NCBI RefSeq assembly: GCF_000009625.1
Contig: NC_002678.2
Coordinates: forward strand, 4,682,001-4,746,000
From: Mesorhizobium japonicum MAFF 303099
GTDB lineage: Bacteria; Pseudomonadota; Alphaproteobacteria; Rhizobiales; Rhizobiaceae
Length of the DNA stretch: 64,000 bases
Reading direction: 5' to 3'
Below are positions 20,083-32,061 of this stretch, one piece after another (positions within the stretch are counted from its first letter, which is position 1; every line of letters starts with the position of its first letter). The translations under genes and the position numbers were made by a program. Under the pieces are notes generated by a model. The model made no database searches. It was not told where the DNA came from and saw only the letters and a list, made by a program, of their open reading frames with translations.

Positions 20083-20714
20083 TCGCCTCCTGCGATCGCT
20101 GTGAGGTCGAAGCCGGCAACCATCGCATCCCGCAGCGTCTCACTCGTCAGCGGATCGATGTGTGGCAGCCTGCCAAGCTGGCGCACGCCGCTGAATTCCA
20201 CGATTGTTCTCTGCGTATCGGCCACCTCATCGCCGATGAAGGCAATGCCGATGAGCGGGATGGAACGGGCTCTGAGCGCCTCGATCGACAGCAGCGTGTG
20301 GTTGATCGTGCCGAGCCTGGTACGGGCGCATAGGATGACCGGCACCCGCCACTGAGCGAATATGTCGATGAACTTGGTGCGCCGGTTGAGCGGCACCATC
20401 AGTCCCCCAGCACCTTCGATGACGATCGGGCCCGGCAAGTCCGGAAGCGAGAGCTTTGCCACGTCTATCGCGACGCCGTCGAGTTCGGCTGAACGATGCG
20501 GCGACAGCGGCTCCTTCAGGCGATACACTTCGGGCAGCACCCGCCCCGTCGGCAGGCCGGCGAGCCGTTCCACGACCTGGCTGTCAGTCTCCTCGTCGAG
20601 CCCCGATTGCACCGGCTTCCAGTAGAAGCCGTCGAGCAGGCCGGTGAGCCCGGCCGAAAACACCGTCTTGCCGATGCCGGTATCCGTTCCGGTGATAACG
20701 ATGCGCTTGGTCAT
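20079..20714 (-). CDS. bioD: Dethiobiotin synthetase
   Basis: 211 residues from the ATG at 20714. An ATP-dependent carboxylase that closes the ureido ring of dethiobiotin. The P-loop is [15 protein letters not shown], with [14 protein letters not shown] and [15 protein letters not shown] typical of BioD. A longer upstream frame is only the shadow of bioF. Overlaps bioF and bioA by four bases each. Confidence 0.96.
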   Translation of the reverse strand: MTKRIVITGTDTGIGKTVFSAGLTGLLDGFYWKPVQSGLDEETDSQVVERLAGLPTGRVLPEVYRLKEPLSPHRSAELDGVAIDVAKLSLPDLPGPIVIEGAGGLMVPLNRRTKFIDIFAQWRVPVILCARTRLGTINHTLLSIEALRARSIPLIGIAFIGDEVADTQRTIVEFSGVRQLGRLPHIDPLTSETLRDAMVAGFDLTAIAGGE

Positions 20715-21850
20715 GCCGAGGCCAGCACCTCGACGAGTGCCCCGACCATGGCCGAAATGTCGGCTTCGTCGACGTTGAGCGTCAGCGAAATGCGCAGTCG
20801 CGATGTGCCCTCGGGTACGGTCGGCGGACGAATGCCGCGTATGTCGAAGCCGCGCGTCTGCAGCGCCGCCGCCACCGCCATGGTGCGCCTGTTGTCGCCG
20901 ATGACAAAGGACTGGATCTGCGAGCCGCTGGGCTTCACGCCGCAGCGCTCGGCCAATTGGCGGCCCGCGAAGGCTACGCGCTCCTGCAGCTGGACACGGC
21001 GTTGGGGCTCGTCGGACAGCATGGCCAGCGCTTCGCGCACTGCCACCGCCATCAGAGGCGACGGCGCGGTGGCGTAGATGAATGGCCGGCAGCGGTTGAC
21101 GAGATAGTCGCATAGCGTTCCCGGCCCGGTGACGAGTGCGCCGGACGCGCCGAGCGCCTTGCCGCATGTGTGAAGTGCGACAGTGTTGTCGCGGCCCTCG
21201 AAAGCGGCGGCCAGCCCGCGGCCGTTCGGTCCCCAGATGCCGGTGGCATGCGCCTCGTCGACGACGAGGAATGCCTCGTGCCGATCGGCAAGCGCGATAA
21301 GGCGGGCCATCGGGGCGCGGTCGCCATCCATGCTGTAGAGGCTTTCGACCGCGATCCAGATGCGGCCCATGCCGCCTTCGGCGCGCCAGCGGGTGATCGC
21401 ATCCTCGACAGCATCGATGTCGTTATGCGCGGCGAGCTTGAACTCGGCGCGGCCAGCGCGGGCCCCCTCATGCATACTGGCATGAGCAAGGTCGTCGAGG
21501 ATCAAGAGGTCGCCCTTTTGCGGCAGCGTCGTCAGCAGAGCGAAGTTGGCGATATAGCCGCTGCCGAAGAACAGCGCGCGTTCGGCGCCGAAGAACGCCG
21601 CGGCGTCTGCCTCCAGAGCCTCGTGCTCCGGTGAGTTGCCCCTTAACAACCGCGATCCGGTCGCGCCGACCGGCGTCCCCCGCGCAATCGCCGCCGCCAC
21701 CGCTTCGCCAAGTCTTTTGGAGGCGGCAAGCCCGAGATAGTCGTTCGACGAGAAGTCGAGCCCGGCGCGCGGTGCAAGTGTGCGCAGCCGGTCCTTGCGC
21801 GCCAGTCCGCGCAAGGACGCGTCATACCGGACAAGAAGTGCCTCGTTCAT
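20711..21850 (-). CDS. bioF: 8-amino-7-oxononanoate synthase (KAPA synthase)
   Basis: 379 residues from the ATG at 21850, which overlaps the bioB stop. A PLP enzyme that condenses pimeloyl thioester with alanine. Seen: [67 protein letters not shown] and the PLP lysine in [18 protein letters not shown] full-length member of the alpha-oxoamine synthase family. Confidence 0.97.
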   Translation of the reverse strand: MNEALLVRYDASLRGLARKDRLRTLAPRAGLDFSSNDYLGLAASKRLGEAVAAAIARGTPVGATGSRLLRGNSPEHEALEADAAAFFGAERALFFGSGYIANFALLTTLPQKGDLLILDDLAHASMHEGARAGRAEFKLAAHNDIDAVEDAITRWRAEGGMGRIWIAVESLYSMDGDRAPMARLIALADRHEAFLVVDEAHATGIWGPNGRGLAAAFEGRDNTVALHTCGKALGASGALVTGPGTLCDYLVNRCRPFIYATAPSPLMAVAVREALAMLSDEPQRRVQLQERVAFAGRQLAERCGVKPSGSQIQSFVIGDNRRTMAVAAALQTRGFDIRGIRPPTVPEGTSRLRISLTLNVDEADISAMVGALVEVLASA

Positions 21851-22842
21851 TGCGTGCCGATTTCCATCGGCTCGATGCCGAGACGCTGGAACAGCAGAGT
21901 ATCCTTGTCTTCGCCGGGATTGTCCGCCGTCAGCAGTGTGTCGCCGACGAAGATCGAGTTGGCGCCGGCAAAAAAGCACAGCGCCTGCATTTCATCGGTC
22001 ATGGCGGTGCGGCCGGCGGAAAGACGCACGTGCGACTTCGGCATCATGATGCGGGCCAGCGCGATCACGCGCACGAATTCGATCGGCTCGATGGGTTTGG
22101 CCTCGGCCAGCGGGGTGCCCTCGATCGGGATCAGCATGTTGATCGGAACGCTTTCGGGATGCTCCGGCAGGTTGGCCAGCGTCACCAGCATGTCGATCCG
22201 GTCCACCGGCTCTTCGCCCATGCCGACAATGCCGCCGCAACAGACCTTAATGCCGCTGTCGCGGACATTGGCGAGCGTATCCAGCCGGTCGGCAAACGTG
22301 CGGGTCGAGATGATCTCTGAGTAATAGCGCTCGGAGGTGTCGATGTTGTGGTTGTAGTAGTCGAGACCGGCCTGTTTCAGACGAGCGGCCTGCTCAAGAT
22401 CGAGCATGCCGAGCGTCATGCAGGTCTCCATGCCGAGTGCCTTGACACCCTCGACCATCGCCACCACCGCGTCCATGTCGCGCGCCTTCGGGTTTCGCCA
22501 GGCCGCGCCCATGCAATAGCGGGTGGCGCCGGCATCGCGTGCCTTGGTCGCCTCGGCGATGACGCGCCGGACCTCCATCAGCTTTGACGCCTTCAACCCG
22601 CTTTCGTGATGTGCCGATTGGCTGCAATAGCCGCAATCCTCCGGGCATCCGCCGGTCTTGATGCTGAGAAGCCGGCTCAGCTGGACCTTGTTGGGATCGA
22701 AGTTCTGCCGGTGAACGGTCTGCGCCTGAAACAAAAGGTCGTTGAATGGCGCGTCGTGGAGCGCTTGGGCTTCCGCTCGCGTCCAAGGGGGAAGCGCCCA
22801 ACCGATTGGATCCGAGGTCAGGTCTGGGCTGAGTTCGTTCAT
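21847..22842 (-). CDS. bioB: Biotin synthase
   Basis: 331 residues. A radical SAM enzyme that inserts sulfur into dethiobiotin. The SAM cluster motif is [11 protein letters not shown], and the second-cluster residues lie in [24 protein letters not shown] and [11 protein letters not shown]. First gene of the bioBFDAZ-panD unit. About 145 bases of upstream sequence carry the presumed promoter, in which I see no NifA or nod box. Confidence 0.97.
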   Translation of the reverse strand: MNELSPDLTSDPIGWALPPWTRAEAQALHDAPFNDLLFQAQTVHRQNFDPNKVQLSRLLSIKTGGCPEDCGYCSQSAHHESGLKASKLMEVRRVIAEATKARDAGATRYCMGAAWRNPKARDMDAVVAMVEGVKALGMETCMTLGMLDLEQAARLKQAGLDYYNHNIDTSERYYSEIISTRTFADRLDTLANVRDSGIKVCCGGIVGMGEEPVDRIDMLVTLANLPEHPESVPINMLIPIEGTPLAEAKPIEPIEFVRVIALARIMMPKSHVRLSAGRTAMTDEMQALCFFAGANSIFVGDTLLTADNPGEDKDTLLFQRLGIEPMEIGTQ

Positions 22843-22987
22843 AAAATCTTGTTCTCCATAATCTTCCGTCCTTGACCTGGAGCGTTGCAGTGGATGCTGA
22901 AGACCAGGCGCATGCCAGCGGGAAGTCTTCTATCGAAACGCGACTGGTGGCGCTCTTGAGCGGACTCTCCAACTGCTGCCCGCAGGC

Positions 22988-23335
22988 TCAACTCACGTCA
23001 TCCGTGGGGATTACGGTTTCCGTTATATTACTCTGAGCACAGGAATGCTCCTTTCTGATCGCGTCGCAGGATTCGGTGAAGGCGACGTCCAGCAGATAAC
23101 CCAGAAGTTCCAGCCCGTGAGAGGCCGCCAACTGGCGCATCTCGTCGAGTCGGCAGATGATGACGCCAAGGGCTGCGACGCGGCTTTCTGTGCCTTGCTG
23201 GTCCGTCCCTCCCGCCTCCGTTGTTGAAGCGTGTCGCCTGGCGCCGAGAAGGCTTGCGTCGGCTGTTGGTGGAACCTGGGACGTGCTGACGCAGGTTAGC
23301 CTGCGACCAAAGGAGTTCCTGCGATCCCGGTTCAT
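22988..23335 (-). CDS. Small protein of unknown function, coupled to nadC
   Basis: 115 residues. The ATG follows the nadC stop by ten bases that contain GGAGAGGA, so it is the fourth cistron of the nad operon. The N-terminal 50 residues are low-complexity. The C-terminal half (ALGVIICRLDEMRQLAASHG and LELLGYLLDVAFTESCDAIR) is a Leu-rich amphipathic helical segment that resembles short hypothetical proteins of rhizobia. No catalytic motif. I do not assign a function. Confidence 0.6.
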   Translation of the reverse strand: MNRDRRNSFGRRLTCVSTSQVPPTADASLLGARRHASTTEAGGTDQQGTESRVAALGVIICRLDEMRQLAASHGLELLGYLLDVAFTESCDAIRKEHSCAQSNITETVIPTDDVS

Positions 23336-23345
23336 GTCCTCTCCA

Positions 23346-24227
23346 TCAGTTCAGATGCCTGTTGCAATTTCGGTCGGCCGGCATGTCGAGACCAATGTCG
23401 AGGATGGGCGCGCTGTGGGTAAGCCAGCCGACCGATATGAGGTCGACGCCGGTCGCCGCAATTGCCGGGGCGCTCGCCCGCGTCACCCGGCCCGAAGCCT
23501 CGGTGATCGCGCGGCCACCGACCATAGCCACAGCCTGCGCAAGGTCCTCGACCGACATGTTGTCGAGGAGCACGGCGTCGACGCCCGCTGTAAGCGCGAT
23601 CTCCAACTGGTCCAGCCTGTCGACCTCGACCTCGATCTTGACCATGTGACCGATGGCGCGGCGCGCCCGCTCGATTGCGGTGCGGATATCGCCGGCAATG
23701 GCGATGTGGTTGTCCTTGATCAGCACGGCGTCGTCGAGCGCGAAGCGGTGATTGGCACCGCCGCCCGCTCGTACCGCATACTTTTCCAGGACACGCAGGC
23801 CGGGCGTCGTTTTGCGTGTGCACACGATTTTTGCGTTATGGCCCCTCACCGCGTTTACGAGCGTAGCCGTTGCCGTCGCGATGCCGCTGAGTTTGCATAA
23901 GAAATTGAGCGCCGTCCGCTCCGCCGTCAGCAGGCTGCGCGCCGGCCCGTTTACGATCGCGATGGTCTGGCCGGCCGAAACCTTGCCGCCCTCAGGACAC
24001 CGCAGCTGGATGCTGATCCCGGGATCGACCAGCAGGAAGGCAAACATGACCAAGTCGAGCCCGGCAACAACGCCTGCCTGCCGGGCATTCAACGCCAGCG
24101 TCGCTTTGCAATCGGCGGGGATGATCGCATCGCTCGTGATGTCGCCGGCTCTGCCCAGGTCTTCAAGCAGGGCAGAACGCACGATGGGCTCCATGATGAT
24201 CTGGGGAAGTGGTGCAAGTGAAGTCAT
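23346..24227 (-). CDS. nadC: Nicotinate-nucleotide pyrophosphorylase (QAPRTase)
   Basis: 293 residues from the ATG at 24227, right after the nadB stop (one base between). Converts quinolinate and PRPP to nicotinate mononucleotide. Seen: EDLGRAGDITSDAIIP, ERTALNFLCKLSGIATATA, CTRKTTPGLRVLEKYAVRAG, HRFALDDAVLIKDNHI and AVLLDNMSVEDL. Third enzyme of the de novo NAD pathway encoded by this operon. Confidence 0.97.
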   Translation of the reverse strand: MTSLAPLPQIIMEPIVRSALLEDLGRAGDITSDAIIPADCKATLALNARQAGVVAGLDLVMFAFLLVDPGISIQLRCPEGGKVSAGQTIAIVNGPARSLLTAERTALNFLCKLSGIATATATLVNAVRGHNAKIVCTRKTTPGLRVLEKYAVRAGGGANHRFALDDAVLIKDNHIAIAGDIRTAIERARRAIGHMVKIEVEVDRLDQLEIALTAGVDAVLLDNMSVEDLAQAVAMVGGRAITEASGRVTRASAPAIAATGVDLISVGWLTHSAPILDIGLDMPADRNCNRHLN

Positions 24228-24228
24228 G

Positions 24229-25770
24229 TCAACGGCTCCGTTCGGATGCTTGCCATCTGAGCGTGACGGCATTCTCAAAAGCTGTGCAGAGCGTCAATCG
24301 TGAGGGGAGGGCGGCGGCATCGCGCCCGGGGAAATCGGATCGAAAGTGGGAGCCGCGGCTCTCCTCGCGCCGAAGGGCGGCGATCGCCATCAACAATGCC
24401 ACCAGGGCCGGATCGGCCGCGGCCGTCTCGCAAACAGAGATCGGCAGCAGTGTCGCGACCGTGTCGCACAATGATTTCCCATTCCGAACAATGCCAAGCG
24501 CATTGGACACAATCGTGCGAATAGGTGAAGGGTCGGGCCGGATGGGAACAGTTGCCGGAAGCCTAGGCCACTGCCAACCCGCAGAGGTACCCGCGACGCT
24601 TTCAGCCACCCAGGCGGCGGTTGCAACCGCTTCGGTCAGCGAGTTGCTGGCAAGCCGGTTGGCGCCATGCAGTCCTGTGCATGCGACTTCGCCACAGGCC
24701 CACAGGCCGCTAACGGAAGTTCGCCCCTCGGCGTCAACGGCCACGCCGCCCATGTGATAGTGAGCAGCGGGCCGTACGGGAATGGGTTCCACCGCCGGAT
24801 CGATGCCGGCATGCTTGCAAATAGCGTCGATTGCCGGAAAGCGTCTTGCGAATTTCTGCCCGAGACAATGTCGGGCATCGAGATAGACGCCATGCCCGGC
24901 TGCGAGCTGATCGGAGATCGCCCGCGCGACCACATCGCGCGATGCGAGTTCTGCCCCGGGCGTGTCTGCCAGGAGGCGATGGCCGTGCTCATCGATCAGC
25001 ACCGCGCCTTCGCCACGCACTGCTTCGCTGACAAGCGGCATTGGCCGGCGCGCAATGTCGAGGGCCGTCGGGTGGAATTGCACGAATTCGAGATCGGCTA
25101 GTTCCGCTCCAGCACAGGCTGCAAGCGCCAGGCCGTGCCCGAATGAGGAGAGCGGATTGGTTGTATCGCAAAACAGGCCGCCTATACCACCGGTCGCCAG
25201 CACCACGCGGCGTGTGGGCAATGCGAACACGGCGCCATGCAGGACAGTCAGCAAGCCAACAATGCTGCCCTCTGCGACAACCAAGCGAAGCGCTGTCATG
25301 CCTTCCATGATCGTGATCGAACGGGTTCGCCGCGCCACGCCGAGTAGCGCCCGAAACAACTCGCGGCCGGTTGCGTCGCCGGCGGCGTGCACGATGCGGC
25401 GACGCGAATGCGCAGCTTCCAGGCCCAGCTGCAGCCTCCCGTCTAGCGAGCGGTCGAAAGGAGTACCAAGACGAATGAGATTCTCGACGGCTTGAGGTGC
25501 GGCCTCTACCACCCGCCTGGCCATTTGTTCGTCACAAAGCCCTTCGCCGGCAGCAAGCGTATCGGCGAGGTGCAGGTCGGGGCTGTCGTCCTCCCCCAGA
25601 CTCGCTGCGAGCCCGCCCTGGGCTAGAATGCTCGAGGCTTCGGTTCCGAGCGAGGTCCTTGACAGAAGGACGACTGGTTGCGGCGCCAAGTGTAGCGCCG
25701 TCATGAGCCCGGCGATACCAGCGCCGATAATGACCGGCGCTCCGCCAATGTGATGGATGTCCGCCGTCAT
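24229..25770 (-). CDS. nadB: L-aspartate oxidase
   Basis: 513 residues. A flavoenzyme that oxidises aspartate to iminoaspartate. Seen: the FAD Rossmann motif [63 protein letters not shown] and [20 protein letters not shown]. Overlaps nadA by four bases. Works with NadA to make quinolinate. Confidence 0.97.
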   Translation of the reverse strand: MTADIHHIGGAPVIIGAGIAGLMTALHLAPQPVVLLSRTSLGTEASSILAQGGLAASLGEDDSPDLHLADTLAAGEGLCDEQMARRVVEAAPQAVENLIRLGTPFDRSLDGRLQLGLEAAHSRRRIVHAAGDATGRELFRALLGVARRTRSITIMEGMTALRLVVAEGSIVGLLTVLHGAVFALPTRRVVLATGGIGGLFCDTTNPLSSFGHGLALAACAGAELADLEFVQFHPTALDIARRPMPLVSEAVRGEGAVLIDEHGHRLLADTPGAELASRDVVARAISDQLAAGHGVYLDARHCLGQKFARRFPAIDAICKHAGIDPAVEPIPVRPAAHYHMGGVAVDAEGRTSVSGLWACGEVACTGLHGANRLASNSLTEAVATAAWVAESVAGTSAGWQWPRLPATVPIRPDPSPIRTIVSNALGIVRNGKSLCDTVATLLPISVCETAAADPALVALLMAIAALRREESRGSHFRSDFPGRDAAALPSRLTLCTAFENAVTLRWQASERSR

Positions 25771-26741
25771 ACAAAGAGCATGCGTTCCACAGCCCAGCGG
25801 GCCCGTTCAGCGACATGAGGATCGATCGTGACGACGTGGCGGTTCTCCTCGAGCGCGGTCCGGATGTTGGCGAGCGTGATGCGCTTCATATGCGGGCACA
25901 GATTGCATGGGCGCACGAAATCTACTTCCGGATGCTCGACCGCGACGTTGTCGCTCATGGAACATTCCGTCATCAGCACCACACGCGCCGGCCTATGCCG
26001 CGCGACATAGTCGGACATCGCCGCCGTCGAGCCGGCGAAGTCGGCTTCCGCGACCACTTCAGGCGGACATTCGGGATGGGCAAGTACACTGATGCCGGGA
26101 TGGGCCTCACGCAGCTCGCGGATGTCGGCCGCGGTGAAGCGTTCGTGCACCTCGCAGCGCCCCTTCCAGGCAATGATCTCGACCTTGGTCTGCGCCGCGA
26201 TGTTCTTCGCCAGATATTCATCGGGCAGCATGATCACACGCGGCGCACCGAGCGATTTCACCACCGCGAGCGCATTGCCCGAGGTGCAGCAGATGTCGGA
26301 TTCAGCCTTCACCGCGGCGGAGGTGTTGACGTAGGTCACCACTGGAACGCTCGGATAACGCTGCCGCATCAGGCGCACGTCTTCGGCGGTGATCGACTCG
26401 GCCAGCGAACAGCCGGCGCCGAGATCCGGGATGAGCACGGTCTTGTCCGGATTGAGGAGCTTGGCGGTCTCGGCCATAAAATGCACGCCCGCGAGCACGA
26501 TGATTTCGGCATCGACTGTCATCGCCTTGCGGGCCAGCGCCAGGCTGTCGCCGACGATGTCAGCCACGCAGTGAAAAATCTCCGGCGTCTGGTAGTTATG
26601 CGCCAGGATGACCGCATTGCGCTGTCGCTTCAGATTCAGGATTGCGTCGATATCCTCGACGAAGACCGACCACTCGATCGGTGGGATAACGCGCCGAACG
26701 CGGTCGTACAGTGAGGCGCTCGAAGGCAGGACGGCACTCAT
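25767..26741 (-). CDS. nadA: Quinolinate synthase
   Basis: 324 residues from the ATG at 26741 (RBS GGAGGCTCG). An Fe-S enzyme that condenses iminoaspartate with dihydroxyacetone phosphate. The cluster cysteines are visible in [20 protein letters not shown] and [25 protein letters not shown] and [15 protein letters not shown] are family blocks. First gene of the nadABC unit, with a palindromic operator immediately upstream. Confidence 0.97.
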   Translation of the reverse strand: MSAVLPSSASLYDRVRRVIPPIEWSVFVEDIDAILNLKRQRNAVILAHNYQTPEIFHCVADIVGDSLALARKAMTVDAEIIVLAGVHFMAETAKLLNPDKTVLIPDLGAGCSLAESITAEDVRLMRQRYPSVPVVTYVNTSAAVKAESDICCTSGNALAVVKSLGAPRVIMLPDEYLAKNIAAQTKVEIIAWKGRCEVHERFTAADIRELREAHPGISVLAHPECPPEVVAEADFAGSTAAMSDYVARHRPARVVLMTECSMSDNVAVEHPEVDFVRPCNLCPHMKRITLANIRTALEENRHVVTIDPHVAERARWAVERMLFV

Positions 26742-26752
26742 CGAGCCTCCAG

Positions 26753-26799
26753 TTATAGTCCATCTGATTATAAGATATATATAATCGTTGTGACTATAA
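26753..26799 (-). promoter_or_regulatory. Palindromic operator/promoter of nadABC
   Basis: TTATAGTC (26753-26760) and GACTATAA (26792-26799) form an 8-bp inverted repeat around an AT-rich core holding a second ATTATA pair. It lies 12 bases upstream of the nadA start and right after the regulator gene. A NAD-pathway repressor site is the natural reading. Confidence 0.65.
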
Positions 26800-26805
26800 G
26801 GGGTG

Positions 26806-27765
26806 TCAAGCCCGTGCGAGCGGTAATTTTGTGCCGGCCACAGGCCTCTCGTCGAGAATAGTATGGTGGAAGCGGTAGAGCTGCGCAGGCCGGCCGCCGG
26901 TCTCGGCGGTCGTCGCCCCGGTCTTCTCAACCAGTTCCTGCTGCTCTATGAGCCGGCGAAAGTTCGGCTTGTTGATGAGCCTGCCGGAGAGCGCCTCCAC
27001 AGTTCGCTGTAGCTGCAAAAGCGTGAAGAGCGGCGGCATCAGTTCGAACACAACAGGCCGGTATTTAATTTTGGAGCGCAGTCGTGCAATAGCCGTTGCC
27101 AGAATGCGGCGGTGATCGGCGATCATCGATCTGCCCGGCACCGAAGGGAGGATGGCCGAAACTCCGCCGCGCTTTGCTTCCTCCACCAGGGCGGCTTCGT
27201 AGAGCAGCTCGTAGCGCTGCAGCGCGAGTTCTTCGTTCCATGCCCGGCCGTCCAAGGCAAAGGCAACCGCCGCTCGCCGTCGGCGATCGAAGCGCGTCGC
27301 GCCGTCGTCCGCGCCGTCCGCCCATTCGATAAGGCGCGGCCGCAATTCTTCCAGCACTATCGGGGGCCTGCCGGACCGATGATCCTCCCACGGGAAATAG
27401 TCGTACCAGCTGGCCCAACTGCGCCTGCCCGAGGCGCCCGCATCTTCTTCGCGGGTGAGTGCGAGATAGCTGATCGAGATCACGCGCTGGTTGGCGCCGA
27501 CCCGATCGCGATCGGCAAAGGTGTAGAGCTGCTCGATATAACCGAGAGGCTGACCGGTCTGCAGTTCCACCCATGCCCTAAGCCCCGACTGGAGCGAACG
27601 ATGAGCGAGCTCAAACGGGCCCGAGGGAAGAGCGGCCCCCTGTTCGATGGTCAGAACACATGGTCCAGCGTCGTTCACGGCGACCACGACTGCGATCAGG
27701 TCGGCGTTGACATTGTTGGTCTTGCCTATGGTTCTGCCTTTCCTTGGTCCTTTGGCCTGATCCAT
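26806..27765 (-). CDS. NUDIX-like transcriptional regulator of NAD synthesis (NadQ/NrtR type)
   Basis: 319 residues. The N-terminal half is a degenerate NUDIX-like fold ([20 protein letters not shown] at the start, [15 protein letters not shown] in the middle) and the C-terminal quarter is a winged helix ([36 protein letters not shown], then [10 protein letters not shown]). This architecture belongs to the regulators described for NAD genes in alphaproteobacteria (NadQ, related to NrtR). It sits directly before nadABC on the same strand, and both it and nadA have palindromes upstream, so it most likely represses nadABC and itself. The sensed ligand is not visible. Confidence 0.75.
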   Translation of the reverse strand: MDQAKGPRKGRTIGKTNNVNADLIAVVVAVNDAGPCVLTIEQGAALPSGPFELAHRSLQSGLRAWVELQTGQPLGYIEQLYTFADRDRVGANQRVISISYLALTREEDAGASGRRSWASWYDYFPWEDHRSGRPPIVLEELRPRLIEWADGADDGATRFDRRRRAAVAFALDGRAWNEELALQRYELLYEAALVEEAKRGGVSAILPSVPGRSMIADHRRILATAIARLRSKIKYRPVVFELMPPLFTLLQLQRTVEALSGRLINKPNFRRLIEQQELVEKTGATTAETGGRPAQLYRFHHTILDERPVAGTKLPLARA

Positions 27766-27784
27766 GGTTCCTGAGCCACTTGGG

Positions 27785-27809
27785 TTAGACCTCCGCGCGA
27801 ACTGTCTAA
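27785..27809 (-). promoter_or_regulatory. Inverted repeat upstream of the NAD regulator gene
   Basis: TTAGAC, 13 bases, GTCTAA about 20 bases upstream of the regulator start. It is a candidate autoregulatory operator. Its half-site shares AGTC/GAC character with the nadA operator but is not identical. Confidence 0.4.
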
Positions 27810-28341
27810 ACCGATTTAGTTCTGTTCTTTATCATACCAATCGTCGCGTCAACACCACGCGCTGTGGCGACTTTACCTCTTCGAACCTGCACAAAAATAT
27901 GCCAAACGCGACACTGGCCGTGGGTGACGCTGGGTGAGGAGAGACGTCGATTGAGCGTCGGAGGTATCGTAAAAGGCGATCACGCCGCCGGATATGCGTG
28001 CGCGAAAGGCAGCACGGCGCTTATCTGCCTGACGACCTACACCACTCCGGTAAGGTTGGTTGACGGCGTACTGTTCTCCGTTTCAATGGCGAGACATCCG
28101 GCACGGGGCCGGCGGAGCGACATGGCCATCGGACCGACCATGACGGCGCTGCGTTTGCGCCAACTTGACTGGGATACCAAGCGCCGTGCGGTCGAGCGGG
28201 CCGTGGATTGCGGCCGGCGCCAACAGGAGGGCTGCAACGCCTCACCGACGGAGGTCCGAGCCGTACCAATCAACGCTAATTTGTCCCAGCTATTCGCCTC
28301 GCGCGCTATCTCGTGGCCCCGCTTGAAATCCGACAGCAGGT
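27810..28341. other. Spacer between the NAD regulator and nifA1
   Basis: One 163-codon frame spans 27864-28355 on the plus strand but has no ribosome site, odd composition and no recognisable motif, and its overlap with the 3' end of nifA1 argues against it. I see no gene, repeat or clear terminator here. Confidence 0.4.
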
Positions 28342-30080
<1,739 letters not shown>

Positions 30081-30084
<4 letters not shown>

Positions 30085-30530
30085 TTTTGGAAGCGATATG
30101 CAGCGTGACGAGATCTGCCTGGCACTTTGCTCGGAGTTGCGAGTATCGTGCATGTGATCATCCATCTCGCGCCATGAAATCGATGCCCGAGGCAAGTGCG
30201 CCTATTGTCCAGCGCGTGGATGTCCTTGGCGAATCGCATTCGTCGGCGTCTTCGCTCCGCAGGCCGCTGCACAATCGACGAGTTTGCTCGCCTCGCCCTT
30301 GCACGCGGGGATTCATTGAAACACGAAAAGGCGTTGATGAAGATAGTCGTGACGATTGATCCGTCAGCAAGACGGACGTCTGCAGCCGGCTTTTCGCGCG
30401 CAATGAAATTGCCATTGAGATGATAGCTAATGTCGATGCCAGTCAGGCCCCGGCCGCGAGCAAGTGCGGCCCTGGCAAGATGGGGCGGCGTCATGCGGTC
30501 GATAGCAAAGCGGAGCGATGCTTGACGCAT
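30081..30530 (-). CDS. Unknown ORF translationally coupled to nifA1
   Basis: 149 residues. A strong ribosome site (GAGAGGAAAGCC) precedes the ATG, and the stop overlaps the nifA1 start (ATGA), so the ORF would be cotranslated with nifA1. The first 75 residues look like a folded domain ([20 protein letters not shown] and [17 protein letters not shown]). The second half is Arg-rich and less convincing, which may indicate a frameshift. I recognise no family. A partner or modulator of NifA1 is conceivable but unsupported. Confidence 0.5.
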
Positions 30531-30711
30531 GGCTTTCCTCTCTCTTCATGAAGTGCGGGTCGTCGTTCTCGGCTGACTGGCTTCCGCCGCGCAGCAATCA
30601 TTCGTTGTTAAACGAGACCGGAATGAGGCAGGTGAGTCAATCAAACTCCCGCTGCTTTTCTTTCATGAATGAAAGGAAATTAGGCTCTCATGATAGTATT
30701 TTATCAGTTTT

Positions 30712-31743
30712 TCAGATGTTTTCCGGCAGATAGATCTCAAACGGCAGAAAAGTCTGCCCAAGCGTCTCCGAAGTGCCGACCTTGATGGCCTGGGCCATCA
30801 GCGTCATCAGTTCCTGGCAAAGCAGGCGCTGGGGCGTGGCGACCGACATCGTGATCATGCCATCTGCGAGTGCAGCCCGTGACTCCGGCGTGATCTCGTT
30901 AACGATCGCGACGAGACCCCGGCTTTCGCCTTCTTCACGGAGCGCGGAGATCGCTCCCTCCATACCTCCGCCGGCCACATAGAAGCCGGTGAGCTCGGGT
31001 TCCCGTTGCATGAGATCCAGCGTGGCCTCGTAGGTGATCTGCCGTGCCTCAAGGTTCACGAGCGGATCGAGCAGCTCGAATGCCGGTGCATTCTCACGGA
31101 AATAGGAGCGAAAGCCGACCTCCCGCAGCTCCTGCCCCTGAAAACGGTGGCTGCCGACAAAAACCGCCACCTTGCCCGGCCGTCTTGCGACCTTTGAAAG
31201 CATCCACGCTGTCGTCCGCCCGACCTTGCGGTTGTCGAGGCCGATATAACCCTCACGAACACCTTCGGCGAAATCGGAAAGCAGCGAGAAAACGGGGATG
31301 CCTTTTGCCTTGAGTTCTTGGACGGCTGCCGTGATCGCCGGATGGTCCGGCGCCACCATGGCGATCGCGTGGCAGCGCGCTCCGAATTCCTTGAGCAATG
31401 GAATAAGGTCGCATGGCATGTGCGACGGCGCGAATTCGATGAGCGAAGTGCCATGGAAGCACTTCGCCGCGTTGACCGCCGCTTCGACCTCACGCGCGAA
31501 GCCCTGGTAGAAGTGGTGAGTCGGTTTTCTCAAGATGAAGCCAAGCCGATATTGCGGCAGGTCCGGCTGCAGGCGCTGCTTGATAAGACCTGCGGCGTGA
31601 TATCCGATGGCCTGTGCCGCCGCTAAGACCCGCTGCGCAGTCTCCTTCCGCACCGGATGACGGGCATTCAGAACTCGGTCAACGGTGGCAACACTAACCC
31701 CGGCTTCCCGGGCGATATCAGCAATTATGGGTCGCTTCGCCAT
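30712..31743 (-). CDS. LacI-family transcriptional regulator
   Basis: 343 residues from the ATG at 31743. N-terminal LacI helix-turn-helix (IIADIAREAGVSVATVDRVL, then NARHPVRKET) and a periplasmic-binding-protein-like sensor domain (YRLGFILRKPTHHFYQGFAR, then YIGLDNRKVGRTTAWMLSKV). Such regulators bind a sugar or polyol and control its uptake genes. No sugar operon lies next to it here, so the ligand and target are unknown. It may be an orphan left after island rearrangement. Confidence 0.9.
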   Translation of the reverse strand: MAKRPIIADIAREAGVSVATVDRVLNARHPVRKETAQRVLAAAQAIGYHAAGLIKQRLQPDLPQYRLGFILRKPTHHFYQGFAREVEAAVNAAKCFHGTSLIEFAPSHMPCDLIPLLKEFGARCHAIAMVAPDHPAITAAVQELKAKGIPVFSLLSDFAEGVREGYIGLDNRKVGRTTAWMLSKVARRPGKVAVFVGSHRFQGQELREVGFRSYFRENAPAFELLDPLVNLEARQITYEATLDLMQREPELTGFYVAGGGMEGAISALREEGESRGLVAIVNEITPESRAALADGMITMSVATPQRLLCQELMTLMAQAIKVGTSETLGQTFLPFEIYLPENI

Positions 31744-31785
31744 TGTTCGAGTCTGATTAAACGACATCAAGAAGAAATCCGGCAA

Positions 31786-32061
31786 AGGTCGATTCAGTAA
31801 AATCTGTCATTCCTGCATTGATCCTGTTCGCTACCGAATTCTGGTCGTGGCATGGTGCGAGGTAGAAGCCGAAATGTAGAGCCTGGGCGAATTGTTCAGC
31901 CGTGCCGACGGCTCCGACCCAGCTCCGCGCCCGGTTCCACGAACCGTCGCAAACTTCGGAGGCATTAAGCGCATCATCGAGGGCTTGTGTGTCGTGACCG
32001 GTGCAAGACCTTCGCAAGGCGCAGATGATTTTGCACCCACTGCATTTCGGGATTGTTGATT
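31786..32061. other. Spacer between lacI-type gene and dctA
   Basis: A 102-codon minus-strand frame (31757-32065) covers it, but it has no ribosome site, overlaps the LacI gene start, and shows no motif I know. It could be the relic of a gene once regulated by the LacI protein. Nothing firm. Confidence 0.3.

Noticed and set aside
19552..20355. 267-codon plus-strand ORF opposite bioA/bioD
   Set aside because: It lies wholly inside tightly coupled bio genes, has no motif and no start signal.
20715..21167. N-terminal extension of the bioD frame
   Set aside because: It overlaps bioF in another frame; the P-loop begins right after the ATG at 20714.
25815..26714. 299-codon plus-strand ORF opposite nadA
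   Set aside because: Antisense to a certain gene; the His/Arg-rich composition is typical of a shadow frame.
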